This document shows positions 44,350 to 53,765 of a stretch of DNA of 64,000 nt, piece by piece. The DNA lies in assembly GCF_025995175.1 (NCBI RefSeq), contig NZ_BAPV01000020.1:1-64000 (forward strand), read 5' to 3'. The position numbers and the translations under genes were made by a program. The notes below the pieces were generated by a model, which saw only the letters and a program-made list of their open reading frames with translations, had not been told where the DNA came from and made no database searches. The number at the start of each line of letters is the position of its first letter. Within the stretch, counting starts at the first letter, position 1. This DNA is from Asaia krungthepensis NRIC 0535. Its GTDB lineage: Bacteria > Pseudomonadota > Alphaproteobacteria > Acetobacterales > Acetobacteraceae.

Positions 44350-44976
44350 ATGACCCGTCGTTTGCTGCGCCCCGCATTGACTGCCCTTCTGTTGACGGCG
44401 CCAGCTTTCACCCTTCCTGCCGCCCCGGCTTCAGCCCAGGCGGTGATCACCGGCAACCAGAGCATGACCGCCACGGTCGAGAGCGTCGATCCCGAGGCCC
44501 GCTCGGTTCTGCTCCGCGACAAAAAGGGCAGCCTCCTCACAATCACCATTCCGAAAGGCGCCAAGGATCTCCCGCATCTCGACGCCGGTGATCAGGTCTC
44601 GATGCGGTTCTTCCAGACCATGGCAGCCACGATCGCCAAGCCGGATTCGCCCCTGCCGGAATCGACAGTCTCCTCCGCCAAGGGGTACGCGAAGCGCCAC
44701 CCCCATGGCACGCTGATCTCGTTCCAGCGCCAGCGGGTCCGCATCGTCGCCGTCGATGCTGCTTCTCACAAGGTGACCTTCATCGACCATTCCGACATCA
44801 CACGCACCGTGACCATCACGCAAAAGGTGCTCTTCCCCCTGCTCGGTTCGCTGAAAATGGGTGACGAAGTCGATGTGACCACAATGGACGCCGTCTCGTT
44901 CTCGGTTCTGAACCGTACCGTCAATGGTGCCGTATCGGTAACAGAAAACCAGGGCACGCAACCCGCGAGTCACTGA
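44350..44976 (+). CDS. Exported protein with a repeated beta-type module
   Basis: The 208-residue protein has a signal peptide (ALTALLLTAPAFTLPAAPASAQA). The mature region contains two similar modules, ATVESVDPEARSVLLRDKKGSLLTI to LDAGDQVSMRF and RIVAVDAASHKVTFIDHSDITRTVTI to LKMGDEVDVTTM. Each fits a short beta-barrel or OB-like unit. I do not recognise a family. The start is at 44350. A GC-rich repeat follows, so transcription probably ends there. Confidence 0.75.
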   Translation: MTRRLLRPALTALLLTAPAFTLPAAPASAQAVITGNQSMTATVESVDPEARSVLLRDKKGSLLTITIPKGAKDLPHLDAGDQVSMRFFQTMAATIAKPDSPLPESTVSSAKGYAKRHPHGTLISFQRQRVRIVAVDAASHKVTFIDHSDITRTVTITQKVLFPLLGSLKMGDEVDVTTMDAVSFSVLNRTVNGAVSVTENQGTQPASH

Positions 44977-44984
44977 GAGCAAAG

Positions 44985-45215
44985 CGCAGGGCTCTGCCCT
45001 GCACCTGTGGGGCTCCGACCCCCGCTTCATCCAATCAGGTGTCCAGAGGACGACTGTCCTCTGGCGAGGCGTGGGGCAGGGCCCTGCGCATGGCCTTTCC
45101 TGCAGGGCGCTGCCCTGCACCCGCGAAGGGACAGGCCCCTTCGATCCCTGCTTACCTCAATCAGGTTCTCAAGGGACGACTGCCCTCCAGCGAGGTACAG
45201 GGCAAAGCCCCGCAA
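44985..45215. repeat. Dispersed GC-rich hairpin repeat between convergent genes
   Basis: Two tandem copies of the same family are seen, with GAGGACGACTGTCCTC (about 45046) and AGGGACGACTGCCCT (about 45171) hairpins and a CAGGGCGCTGCCCTG hairpin near 45104. It fills the gap between the exported-protein gene and the small lipoprotein gene. Confidence 0.75.
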
Positions 45216-45224
45216 ACCTGCCAG

Positions 45225-45395
45225 CTATTTTGTCGTAGCAGCAGGCTGCCAGAGCGTATCCGGCGGAGGGAGGTGAGGCGAGTTGTCGATCACCCCGTAT
45301 CCGTCTGCCGCATAACCATGATGAGTCACCTTGCGCGGACCACACCCGGTCAGGGCGATACTCAGCGCAAGAGCGGCGAGAAGCGGGAATTTCAT
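45225..45395 (-). CDS. Small lipoprotein, overlapping the mrp stop
   Basis: This 56-residue open frame encodes MKFPLLAALALSIALTGCG at its N-terminus, a good lipobox with Cys18, then a short His/Pro-rich tail. Its ATG overlaps the mrp stop as ATGA, so it is coupled. The mature form is only about 39 residues. The family is unknown. It is short enough to be missed by automated calling. Confidence 0.75.
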   Translation of the reverse strand: MKFPLLAALALSIALTGCGPRKVTHHGYAADGYGVIDNSPHLPPPDTLWQPAATTK

Positions 45396-46537
45396 GCTCC
45401 CGGCTCCAGACGCAGACTATCCGCCACGGCGCGGGCAAGACGCGTATAGGCCTGCGCGGCTTCGCTTTCGGGGGCGGACAGAATGATGGGCGTCCCGGCA
45501 TCGGCGCTCATGCGAATATCGGCCAGAAGCGGGATTTCACCAAGGAAGGGCACATCGGCCTTTTCAGCCTCAGCACGCGCGCCACCGTGACCGAAAAGTT
45601 CGGTTCGGTGGTTACAATTGGGGCAGCAGAAATAGGACATGTTCTCGACCACGCCCAGAAGCGGCACGTTCATGCGTTCGAACATGGTGAGACCACGTCG
45701 TGCATCCAGCAGAGCGATATCCTGAGGGGTGGAGACGATCACCGCGCCGCGCAGGCTGAGTTTCTGGGCGATGGTCAGCTGGGCGTCACCCGTGCCCGGA
45801 GGCATGTCGATCACGAGCACATCGAGAGCGGGCCAGGCGACATCGGCCAGAAACTGGCCGATAGCGCCCATCACCATGGGACCACGCCAGATCATGGCCT
45901 GCTGCTCATCCACAAGAAAGCCGATGGACATGGCATGCATGCCCCAGGCCTCGACGGGGATGATCTTGCCGTTCTCGAGCGCGGGTTTGGCGGAATGACC
46001 GAGCATGCGCGGGAGGGACGGACCATAGATATCGGCGTCGAGCATGCCCGTGCGCAGGCCGAGCTTGGCCAGACCGGCCGCGAGATTCACGGCCGTGGTC
46101 GACTTGCCCACACCGCCCTTGCCCGAGGCCACGGCGATGATGGCGCGCACCTGAGGAAGCGCCTTGCCATCGGGGCGTGTCGGTTGTGGATGGCCGGGGC
46201 TGTTGGCGGGCTGCTCCAGATGGAAGGGACGATGGCCCTGGGGCTGAGGTGCAGCCTTGCCGGGAGCGCGATGGGCTGTGAGGATGATCGTCGCGCGTGA
46301 AATGCCCGGCAGGCTGGCAAGTGCGGCCTCGGCGCGGGGGCGAAGCGGCTCGATGCGAGCGGCGTCCTCACGGGAAGTCGCAAGGGACACATGAGCGTGA
46401 CCATCACGCACGGCAACGCCCTCGAGCGAGGCAAAGCTCAGGACGTTCGAGGTGCCTGCCTCGTCCTTGACCAGACGCAGGGTCTCGAGAATCCTGCGCT
46501 GGTCTTCTTCATTGGCGGGTTTTTCAAAATCGGTCAT
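45392..46537 (-). CDS. Iron-sulfur cluster carrier protein Mrp/ApbC
   Basis: The 381-residue protein has an N-terminal DUF59/MIP18-like domain (residues 10-80), a Pro/Gln linker, and a ParA-type P-loop ATPase (VASGKGGVGKSTTAVNLAAGL). The cluster-binding CxxC is in MSYFCCPNCNHRTELFG. It delivers Fe-S clusters to apoproteins. The start at 46537 is chosen because AGAGGACA precedes it and the upstream frame to 46717 reads as a shadow of opgC. Confidence 0.95.
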   Translation of the reverse strand: MTDFEKPANEEDQRRILETLRLVKDEAGTSNVLSFASLEGVAVRDGHAHVSLATSREDAARIEPLRPRAEAALASLPGISRATIILTAHRAPGKAAPQPQGHRPFHLEQPANSPGHPQPTRPDGKALPQVRAIIAVASGKGGVGKSTTAVNLAAGLAKLGLRTGMLDADIYGPSLPRMLGHSAKPALENGKIIPVEAWGMHAMSIGFLVDEQQAMIWRGPMVMGAIGQFLADVAWPALDVLVIDMPPGTGDAQLTIAQKLSLRGAVIVSTPQDIALLDARRGLTMFERMNVPLLGVVENMSYFCCPNCNHRTELFGHGGARAEAEKADVPFLGEIPLLADIRMSADAGTPIILSAPESEAAQAYTRLARAVADSLRLEPGA

Positions 46538-46679
46538 GGTTGTCCTCTGGCGGCGGAGCCGGTCCTGGTTTCTGTCGTTTAACATGGCAGGAAGTGGATC
46601 GCGCAAGCGTCTGCGCGTATGAGCAGGGCGATGCCGGGGCGCTGAACCCGGCCCATCTGGGCAGGAAAGCAGGACAGGA

Positions 46680-47879
46680 ATGAGCGAGGCCGCAACCGAC
46701 GCCGCCCCCAAACGCAAGAAACGCGACCATCGTATCGACGCCCTGCGCGGAATCGCGCTGCTGATGATGCTGGCCGATCATGCCCCGCAGGATGTGCTCA
46801 ACCGCTTCACCCTGCGCAATTTCGGCTTTGCCGATGCAGCAGAAATCTTCGTGCTGCTGGCCGGTTATGCTTCCTGGCTGGCCTATGGAAGGCTCATTCT
46901 GCGCGGACCGCCTACCGGGGGATGGGCCCTGGGGGTAGAGCGTATCGTCCGACGATGCTGGCGCCTCTATCTGTTCCAGATGGTCATGCTGCTGGTATCG
47001 GTCCTGACCATTCGCCAGTGGCGTCATTACTCACCCGTGCCGGTCGATTTTCTCGAGCCGGAACTGGCCCATGGCCATGAGTGGATCTGGCGCGTCCTGA
47101 GCCTTCAGGCATTACCCAACAACCTCAATATCCTGCCGCTCTATATCGTCCTGCTTCTCGCTTTTCCGGTTCTGGTCTTTTTATGGAAGCTTTCGCCCTG
47201 GCTGCTGGCGGGGGCCAGCCTTGCGCTGTGGGGGCTGGTCAACAGCGATCCCACGCTGAACCTGCCCAACTGGCTCGACCCGGATGGCTGGTACTTCAAC
47301 CCTTTCGCCTGGCAGTTCATCTTCACCCTCGGCATGCTCGCCGCCATCATGGCAGGCAAGCGCGAAGGCAATCTGCCGGGACCGCTCTGGGCGCGTCTCA
47401 TCGCAGGGGCATATCTGGTATTCGCTGCGCTGCAATGCTTTCCCTATGAAAGCTGGAATCTGCCCAGTCTGCGGCCTCTGGGGGACATGCCCCCGGCAGA
47501 CAAATCCGATCTGGCCATCTGGCGCTGGACCGATGCGCTGGCCATTCTGCTTCTGGTCCAGTCTTCGGTCACTGCCACGCGGCTTTCCGAAACGCGGGTC
47601 GGGCAGGCGCTTGCCCTGCTCGGACGCCACTCGCTTGAGGTATTCAGCTTCGGCACGATCCTAGACCTGTTCGCGCGTCTGGTCATGAACAGTTTCGGCG
47701 ATGGCTGGATCATCCAGATCCTGGTCAATGTCCTGGGCTTTGCCGGGGTGTATGGCGTGGCCGTATGGCTCGACCGCCATCGCCGTCAGGCCGCGCTGAT
47801 GGCAGGCGAGACGCGCAAGGAAGCCCGTGAAGAAGCAAAGAAAGATCGTAGCGCGGAGATAGGTGACGCAAACCCCTGA
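46680..47879 (+). CDS. opgC: OpgC-type periplasmic glucan succinyltransferase/acyltransferase
   Basis: The 399-residue integral membrane protein has about ten hydrophobic segments. The N-terminus RDHRIDALRGIALLMMLADHAP and the FADAAEIFVLLAGYASWLAYGR block are the OpgC domain signatures. OpgC substitutes osmoregulated periplasmic glucans, usually with succinate. It is the first gene of a run with degP and the FUSC gene. The glucan polymerase genes opgGH lie 4.4 kb downstream. Confidence 0.85.
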   Translation: MSEAATDAAPKRKKRDHRIDALRGIALLMMLADHAPQDVLNRFTLRNFGFADAAEIFVLLAGYASWLAYGRLILRGPPTGGWALGVERIVRRCWRLYLFQMVMLLVSVLTIRQWRHYSPVPVDFLEPELAHGHEWIWRVLSLQALPNNLNILPLYIVLLLAFPVLVFLWKLSPWLLAGASLALWGLVNSDPTLNLPNWLDPDGWYFNPFAWQFIFTLGMLAAIMAGKREGNLPGPLWARLIAGAYLVFAALQCFPYESWNLPSLRPLGDMPPADKSDLAIWRWTDALAILLLVQSSVTATRLSETRVGQALALLGRHSLEVFSFGTILDLFARLVMNSFGDGWIIQILVNVLGFAGVYGVAVWLDRHRRQAALMAGETRKEAREEAKKDRSAEIGDANP

Positions 47880-47898
47880 TTTGCGTTAGCGTAAGCGC

Positions 47899-49440
47899 AT
47901 GAAACATCGCCTCGTTCTCGCCGCCCTGATGGGCGGCTGGGTTTCCGCCACCGCCTCCGCTTTTGCCCAGCCTGCCCCGGCCCCCGCACCGGCTTCGCCG
48001 TCCGCAGGAGTTGTGGCAAGCGCGCGCAGCGTCCACGCCGCCCCTGACTCGCTGGCGGATCTTGCTGCCAGCCTGCTGCCCGCCGTGGTGAACATCTCGA
48101 TCTCGGCCACGCTGAAGCCGGGCGAGGATGAGGATGACGACGACGGCCCGGATGCAAGCCCCGATGACGGGCCGCAAGTGCCGCAGTTTCCCCCCGGCTC
48201 ACCCATGGAAAAGTTCTTCCATGACTACATGAACCGCCAGCCCTCTTCCTCTGAGCCCCCGCGCAAGATGCAGGCTCTGGGTTCGGGATTCATCATCTCA
48301 CCCGACGGGTACATCGTCACGAACAACCACGTCATCAAGGATGCCGACAAGGTCTCGGTCACGCTGCAGGATGGCACGGTGCTGCCCGCGAAGATCGTAG
48401 GGCGTGACAGCCGGACCGATCTGGCCGTCATCAAGATCGAGAGCAAGTCGGCCTTCCCGACGGTGCCGTTCGGCGATAGCGACAAGGCACGCGTGGGCGA
48501 TCGCGTGCTGGCCATCGGCAATCCGTTCGGCCTGTCGGGCACGGTCACGAGCGGTATCGTCTCATCGCGCGGCCGCGATATCAATCACGGCCTGTACGAC
48601 GACTATATCCAGACCGATGCCTCCATCAATCGAGGCAATTCCGGCGGCCCGCTCTTCAATCTCGATGGACAGGTCATTGGCATCAACACCGCCATCTACA
48701 GTTCGAGTGGCGGCTCCATCGGCATTGGCTTCGCCATACCGGCCAATGATGCGCGCGGTGTGATCGATCAGCTGCGTCGCGACGGCCATGTGTCGCGCGG
48801 CTGGATCGGTGTGCGCGTCCAGAACGTGACCCATGAGATCGCCGACAGCATCGGGCTCAAGCCCGAGAAAGGCGCAATGATCGCCGGGATCGACCCCAAG
48901 GGCCCCGCCGCCAGCGCCAAGCTTCAGACGGGCGATGTCATCGTCGCGCTCGACGGCAAGCCGATCGATGGTCACGCACTTCCACGCCTGGTCGCTGAAA
49001 TCACACCGGGCACGAAGACGGTTTTCGGGATCTGGCGCAAGGGCAAGACGCTCGACGTCACGCTGGTGGTCAAGCCCTCACCCGAGGCGCCGGACATGCC
49101 CCCGACCGATGCCAAGCCGAAAGGCCCCAGCAAGCTGGCCCTGGCCGATCTGGGGGTGACCTTCTCGGCCATTGATGACGACACACGCAGCAAATACAGC
49201 CTGTCTGACTCGCAGCGTGGCGTGGTGGTGACCGATGTGACCCGTGACGGACCGGCCGATACGCGCGGGCTGCAGCCCGGCGATGTCGTGACCGAAGTCC
49301 AGCAGGTGGGCGTCAACTCCCCCGATGCGCTGTCCAAGGAACTGGCGCGCGCGCGCCAGCAGAAGAAACATACCGTTCTCCTGCTCGTTCAGGGTCAGGA
49401 CGGTCTGCGCTGGGTGCCGCTGCCGTTGTCAGGGGAGTAA
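47899..49440 (+). CDS. Do-family serine endopeptidase DegP/HtrA
   Basis: The 513-residue periplasmic protease-chaperone has a signal peptide and an acidic linker (GEDEDDDDGPD). The trypsin-like domain has His144, Asp174 and Ser248 (GNSGGPLF) as the catalytic triad, followed by two PDZ domains. It degrades or refolds misfolded envelope proteins. It follows opgC by 19 bases and precedes the FUSC gene by three. Confidence 0.94.
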   Translation: MKHRLVLAALMGGWVSATASAFAQPAPAPAPASPSAGVVASARSVHAAPDSLADLAASLLPAVVNISISATLKPGEDEDDDDGPDASPDDGPQVPQFPPGSPMEKFFHDYMNRQPSSSEPPRKMQALGSGFIISPDGYIVTNNHVIKDADKVSVTLQDGTVLPAKIVGRDSRTDLAVIKIESKSAFPTVPFGDSDKARVGDRVLAIGNPFGLSGTVTSGIVSSRGRDINHGLYDDYIQTDASINRGNSGGPLFNLDGQVIGINTAIYSSSGGSIGIGFAIPANDARGVIDQLRRDGHVSRGWIGVRVQNVTHEIADSIGLKPEKGAMIAGIDPKGPAASAKLQTGDVIVALDGKPIDGHALPRLVAEITPGTKTVFGIWRKGKTLDVTLVVKPSPEAPDMPPTDAKPKGPSKLALADLGVTFSAIDDDTRSKYSLSDSQRGVVVTDVTRDGPADTRGLQPGDVVTEVQQVGVNSPDALSKELARARQQKKHTVLLLVQGQDGLRWVPLPLSGE

Positions 49441-49443
49441 GCC

Positions 49444-50499
49444 ATGCCGTTTGCCTCACTACTTCAGGCGAGGGCCGATGGTGAGGCGCCCTGGCGACAA
49501 ATGGTCCGCACCCTCGTTGCCGTGGCCCTGTGCTGGATCATCGGCGAGGCAACAGGTCTCGATGAAACGATCTGGGCGCTCATCACGGCCCTGATCGTCA
49601 CCCAGTCGAGCATCGATCAGACATTCGCAACAGCACGGGACCAGATCATCGGCACGCTTGTCGGCGCCGTAGTGGGGACGCTGGCCATTACCGCGCGTCT
49701 GGTACTCGGATTTTACTGGCCTATCTTCTGCATTGCGTTGCTGCCACTCGCCTATATGGCCGCCGTGCGTCCCTCGCTCCGCTTCGCCGGGGTGACGCTC
49801 ATGATCGTCTATCTGCTGCCCTCGCATGGCAGCAATCCGTACTGGCCCCTTACCGAGAGACTGACCGCCATCTTCCTGGGTGTGATCGTCTCTCTGGTCG
49901 TCTCCTTCGTGGTGCTGCACGCCAGCGCCAGACGCCGCGGTTTTCTCACCGCCGGGCGCATGTTCCGTGAAATGGACGAGCTGCTCCAGGCGGCTCTGGG
50001 GCGACAGGAAATGTGGAGCGAGCTCGAAGCGCGCAACGATCACTGTGCGCGCAATCTGCTCGTGATCAATGAATGCGTGGCGGAGGCCTATCGCGAAAAC
50101 TGGGGCCTTCTCGAAAAGCGCCACCCTATCCTGACCGTATTACCTGCCCTGATGCGCCGCATGCTGAGCGACACCATGCTCGTGGCGCGCGCCATCAATG
50201 CAGGCAAGGACCGCGGCGGATTTTCCGGTGTTGCGGGGCTCCATACCGGGCTGAGCCATGCGTATCGCTCTCTGGCGCGACGCTGCGAGATTCATGCTGC
50301 AGGCAAGGCCCATGACAAGCCTTATCGCCCGGGACGCGAGGACGTACTCAGCGCGCTGCCAACCCTGGGGCAGGATGCACTTCCCGAGATGCACTTCGTC
50401 ATCGCGCTCCTGAGGCAGGATTTGAGACGCGCCACCGATGTGCTGATGAGCACGCCGGAGAGCCGGGCGAAAGACCTGCGTGATATGATCGGGAAATAG
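49444..50499 (+). CDS. FUSC family inner-membrane transporter
   Basis: The 351-residue protein has six or so N-terminal transmembrane segments and a cytoplasmic C-terminal helical domain. The motif FATARDQIIGTLVGAVVGTLA matches the aromatic-acid exporter/FUSC family. It would export aromatic or other organic compounds; the substrate is unknown. It sits three bases after degP. Confidence 0.83.
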   Translation: MPFASLLQARADGEAPWRQMVRTLVAVALCWIIGEATGLDETIWALITALIVTQSSIDQTFATARDQIIGTLVGAVVGTLAITARLVLGFYWPIFCIALLPLAYMAAVRPSLRFAGVTLMIVYLLPSHGSNPYWPLTERLTAIFLGVIVSLVVSFVVLHASARRRGFLTAGRMFREMDELLQAALGRQEMWSELEARNDHCARNLLVINECVAEAYRENWGLLEKRHPILTVLPALMRRMLSDTMLVARAINAGKDRGGFSGVAGLHTGLSHAYRSLARRCEIHAAGKAHDKPYRPGREDVLSALPTLGQDALPEMHFVIALLRQDLRRATDVLMSTPESRAKDLRDMIGK

Positions 50500-50642
50500 C
50501 GACAACACGGGCTCAGGATGAACTTGTGATCGTCCCGGCACGTTGAGAGGTGTGAGATGATTTTGACGCGGGGCCGCCAATCTGGTCTTTCTGCCCCGCC
50601 CGCAAACGGCGCTCCGAACGTAACGAAGAGGGATTTAAGCCT

Positions 50643-52106
50643 ATGATCACCCGTGAGACCCTGCAGCATCTGCCAGAAGGCGTGGCCGCTCCGTCTTATG
50701 ATCTCAAGGACATCAAGCCTGGAATCCTGCATTTTGGCGTCGGTAACTTCTTCCGTGCCCATGAAGCCTATTACATCAACAAGGTTCTCGGACTGGCGGG
50801 CCAGCATCACTGGGGTATCGTCGGCGTCGGCCTCACCTCGGGTGAGCGCTCGAAGCAGAAAGCCGACGATTTCAAGCGTCAGGACTGCCTCTTCTCCCTG
50901 ACCGAAACCGCCCCTTCGGGTGAGAGCAAGCGCAACGTGATCGGCGCTCTGCGTGACTATCTGCTGGCTCCTGAAAAACCCGAAGCCGTGCTCAATTATC
51001 TCTCCGACCCGGCCATCAAGATCGTCTCGATGACGATCACCGAGGGCGGCTACAATATCGACGAGCATTCGGGTGAATTCGACGTCGAAAACGATGCCGT
51101 CCAGCGCGATCTGGCCAATCCGGAATCTCCCAGCACCATTTTCGGTTATGTGGTGGAAGGTCTGCGCCGCCGCCGCGATGCCGGCAACCGCGCCTTCACC
51201 ATCATGTCCTGCGACAATCTGCGCCATAACGGCAACGTGGCGCGCAAGGCCTTCCTCGGTTATGCCCAGGCGCGCGATCCCGAGCTGGCGAGCTGGATTG
51301 AAGCCAATGCGACCTTCCCGAATGCCATGGTCGATCGCATCACACCGACCGTTTCTTCTGCCATTGCGGAGCGCCTGAACCGTGAGAGCGGGCTGGACGA
51401 CCTGCTGCCGCTCGTGGCCGAAGACTTTACCCAGTGGGTGGTCGAAGACGGGTTCGCCGATGGCCGCCCCGCGCTGGAAGAAGTGGGCGTTCAGATGGTC
51501 GATGACGTGACCGATTACGAGTTCATGAAGATCCGTATGCTCAACGCATCGCATATCTTCCTGGCTTTTTCGGGTCTGCTGCTCGGCTATGATCATATCG
51601 ATGAGTCGATCAACGATCCCGATCTGCGCAAGCTGGTGGAGTCCTATCTCGACACCGACGTGATCCCGACGCTCAAGGCCGCTCCCGGCGAAGACCTCGA
51701 AAAGTACAAGGAGTCCGTGATTTCACGCTTCTCCAACCCGGCCATGGCTGACCAGAACCTGCGTATCGGCAGCGATGGGGCTTCCAAGGTTCAGGTTTTC
51801 TGGACAGCGACCATCCAGAACCTGATCAATGAAAAGCTTCCGCTGGATCGCGTTGCCTATGGGCTGGCGGCGTATCTCGAGATGCTGCGCGGCAAGAACG
51901 AGCAGGGAGGCACATTCGACCCGATCGAGCCGACATTCACAGCCGATACCTGGGCTCTTGCGAAGAGTGATGATTTCGCCGAGGCGCTCAAGCTTCCCGC
52001 ATTCGATGGCTGGCGCAAGTTGAACCACGAAGCGCTTGACGAAAAAGTGAATGAACTCCGCAAGATTATCCGGGAAAAAGGGGTGAAAGCCGCTCTTCCC
52101 AACTGA
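50643..52106 (+). CDS. Mannitol 2-dehydrogenase family protein
   Basis: The 487-residue long-chain dehydrogenase has the N-terminal GVGNFFRAHEAYYINKVL motif and SMTITEGGY, plus the catalytic KxxxxNxxH motif (KIRMLNASH, Lys near residue 297). Such polyol dehydrogenases interconvert mannitol and fructose; relatives take D-arabinitol or other polyols, so the substrate is provisional. Acetic acid bacteria use such enzymes in fructose and mannitol metabolism. It seems to be an independent gene. Confidence 0.9.
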   Translation: MITRETLQHLPEGVAAPSYDLKDIKPGILHFGVGNFFRAHEAYYINKVLGLAGQHHWGIVGVGLTSGERSKQKADDFKRQDCLFSLTETAPSGESKRNVIGALRDYLLAPEKPEAVLNYLSDPAIKIVSMTITEGGYNIDEHSGEFDVENDAVQRDLANPESPSTIFGYVVEGLRRRRDAGNRAFTIMSCDNLRHNGNVARKAFLGYAQARDPELASWIEANATFPNAMVDRITPTVSSAIAERLNRESGLDDLLPLVAEDFTQWVVEDGFADGRPALEEVGVQMVDDVTDYEFMKIRMLNASHIFLAFSGLLLGYDHIDESINDPDLRKLVESYLDTDVIPTLKAAPGEDLEKYKESVISRFSNPAMADQNLRIGSDGASKVQVFWTATIQNLINEKLPLDRVAYGLAAYLEMLRGKNEQGGTFDPIEPTFTADTWALAKSDDFAEALKLPAFDGWRKLNHEALDEKVNELRKIIREKGVKAALPN

Positions 52107-52241
52107 AATGGATGCGCGAAAGCCGCACTCATGACAGATTTCTAAGGCAGGCGAGTTTTCCTGTGTCCCAAAGTAACTTATGGGCGTTAGGAAAATCAGA
52201 CACCGCCCGGCATTTGGCCGGGTCTGCTGGAGATAGTCATA

Positions 52242-53765
52242 GTGCTGCGTCGCGATCTCGTTAAATTCGGTGCTGGCCTCTCTGTACTGGGGGCCAGCAA
52301 AATAGCCCGGGCAGCCCCAGCGGCCGCGCCCAAGCCCACGCCGTTCGACAACAACACCGTGCGGCAGATCGCGCAGAATATGTCGAAATCGGCCTATAAA
52401 GCGCCGCAGCAGACCCTTCCCAGCGCCATCGACAATCTGAATTTCGATCAGTTCCGCGGTATCGCCTATAAGGAAGACCGGGCGCTCTGGCACGGCCAGA
52501 ATCTTGCATTCGATGTCGAGTTCTTCCCTCGCGGGTTCCTGTATCGCCCACGTATCAACATGAATGAGGTTATTGACGGGCAGTCCAGCCCGATCGTGTA
52601 CGACCCCGACATGTTCACCTATCCAGACGCAATGCTGCGCGTAACCGACGATCTCGGCTTTTCGGGTCTGCGCCTGCGCAATGCCATCAACACGCCCAAT
52701 GTAATGGAAGAATGCGCCGTATTCCTTGGCGCCTCCTATTTCCGCGCTGTGGCCAAGGGCCAGAATTACGGCCTTTCCGCCCGCGGCTTCGCCAATGGCA
52801 CCGGCGACCCGAAGGGAGAAGAATTTGCCCTGTTCCGCGAATTCTGGCTCGAGAAGCCCAAGCCCGGTGTCGACTCCGTCGTTATCCACGCCCTGATGGA
52901 CAGTCCTTCGGTTGTGGGCGCTTTCCGCTTTACCATCCGCCCGGGCGCCACCACGGTATTCGACGTGCAGTCGAGCTTCTATCCGCGTACCGATATCACC
53001 GAAGGCGGCGTGGCGGCTCTCACCGGGATGTTCTATTTCGACGCCAATAACCGCAATCATGTCGATGACTGGCGCCCCGGCGCGCATGACAGCGAAGCGC
53101 TCCAGATGTGGACCGGTACAGGCGCCCAGCTCTACCGCCCGCTGAACAACCCGGTCGATCTTCAGTTCTCGGCCTTCCAGGACGCGAGCCCGCATGGTTT
53201 TGGCCTGATGCAGCGCCGTCGTGCCTTCCATGATTTCGAGGATCTGGCGCTGAATTACGAAAAGCGTCCCTCGCTCTGGATCGAGCCTATCGGGGACTGG
53301 GGTGAAGGTGCGGTCGATCTCGTCGAGATCCCGACCCCGAATGAGGTGAACGATAATATCGTCTCGTTCTGGCGCCCCAAGCAGATCATGCAGGCCGGGC
53401 ATGAATATGCCTACACCTACCGCATGTACTGGGGTTGGGACACGCCTTGGCCGACCGATCTGGCACGTATCGGTGCAACCCGCGTAGGTGGAGTGACCGA
53501 CCATGCCGATGGCCGCATGTTCGTGATCGACTTTACGGGCAAGCCCTTCGAAAACCTTCCGCCCAATGCGGCCTTCCACCTCGTGCCCCAGGCCTCCACG
53601 GGCACGATCAAGAATGTAGTGGTCGAGCCCAACCCTAATATCAAGGGCTGGCGCACCACTTTCGAATTCTATCCGGGGAGCGCCAAGCTGGCCGAGCTGA
53701 CCTGTCAGCTCGCCACTGATCAGGGCCCGATTTCCGAAAAATGGATGTATCGTTGGACGCCGTGA
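52242..53765 (+). CDS. Glucan biosynthesis protein, OpgG/OpgD family
   Basis: The 507-residue periplasmic MdoG-family protein is needed to make or process osmoregulated periplasmic glucans. It starts with GTG (52242), with a GGAG site about nine bases upstream. The N-terminus RRDLVKFGAGLSVLGASKIARA has a twin-arginine pattern like the OpgD paralogue, whereas OpgG is usually Sec-exported, so the OpgG/OpgD choice is open. Signature sequence: YRPRINMNEVIDGQ and FREFWLEKPKPG. It overlaps opgH. Confidence 0.9.
   Translation: MLRRDLVKFGAGLSVLGASKIARAAPAAAPKPTPFDNNTVRQIAQNMSKSAYKAPQQTLPSAIDNLNFDQFRGIAYKEDRALWHGQNLAFDVEFFPRGFLYRPRINMNEVIDGQSSPIVYDPDMFTYPDAMLRVTDDLGFSGLRLRNAINTPNVMEECAVFLGASYFRAVAKGQNYGLSARGFANGTGDPKGEEFALFREFWLEKPKPGVDSVVIHALMDSPSVVGAFRFTIRPGATTVFDVQSSFYPRTDITEGGVAALTGMFYFDANNRNHVDDWRPGAHDSEALQMWTGTGAQLYRPLNNPVDLQFSAFQDASPHGFGLMQRRRAFHDFEDLALNYEKRPSLWIEPIGDWGEGAVDLVEIPTPNEVNDNIVSFWRPKQIMQAGHEYAYTYRMYWGWDTPWPTDLARIGATRVGGVTDHADGRMFVIDFTGKPFENLPPNAAFHLVPQASTGTIKNVVVEPNPNIKGWRTTFEFYPGSAKLAELTCQLATDQGPISEKWMYRWTP

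Noticed and set aside
51723-53579. Long open minus-strand frame (618 codons) opposite the mannitol dehydrogenase and OpgG-type genes
   Set aside because: It crosses two real genes and their gap on the other strand and contains no recognisable domain.
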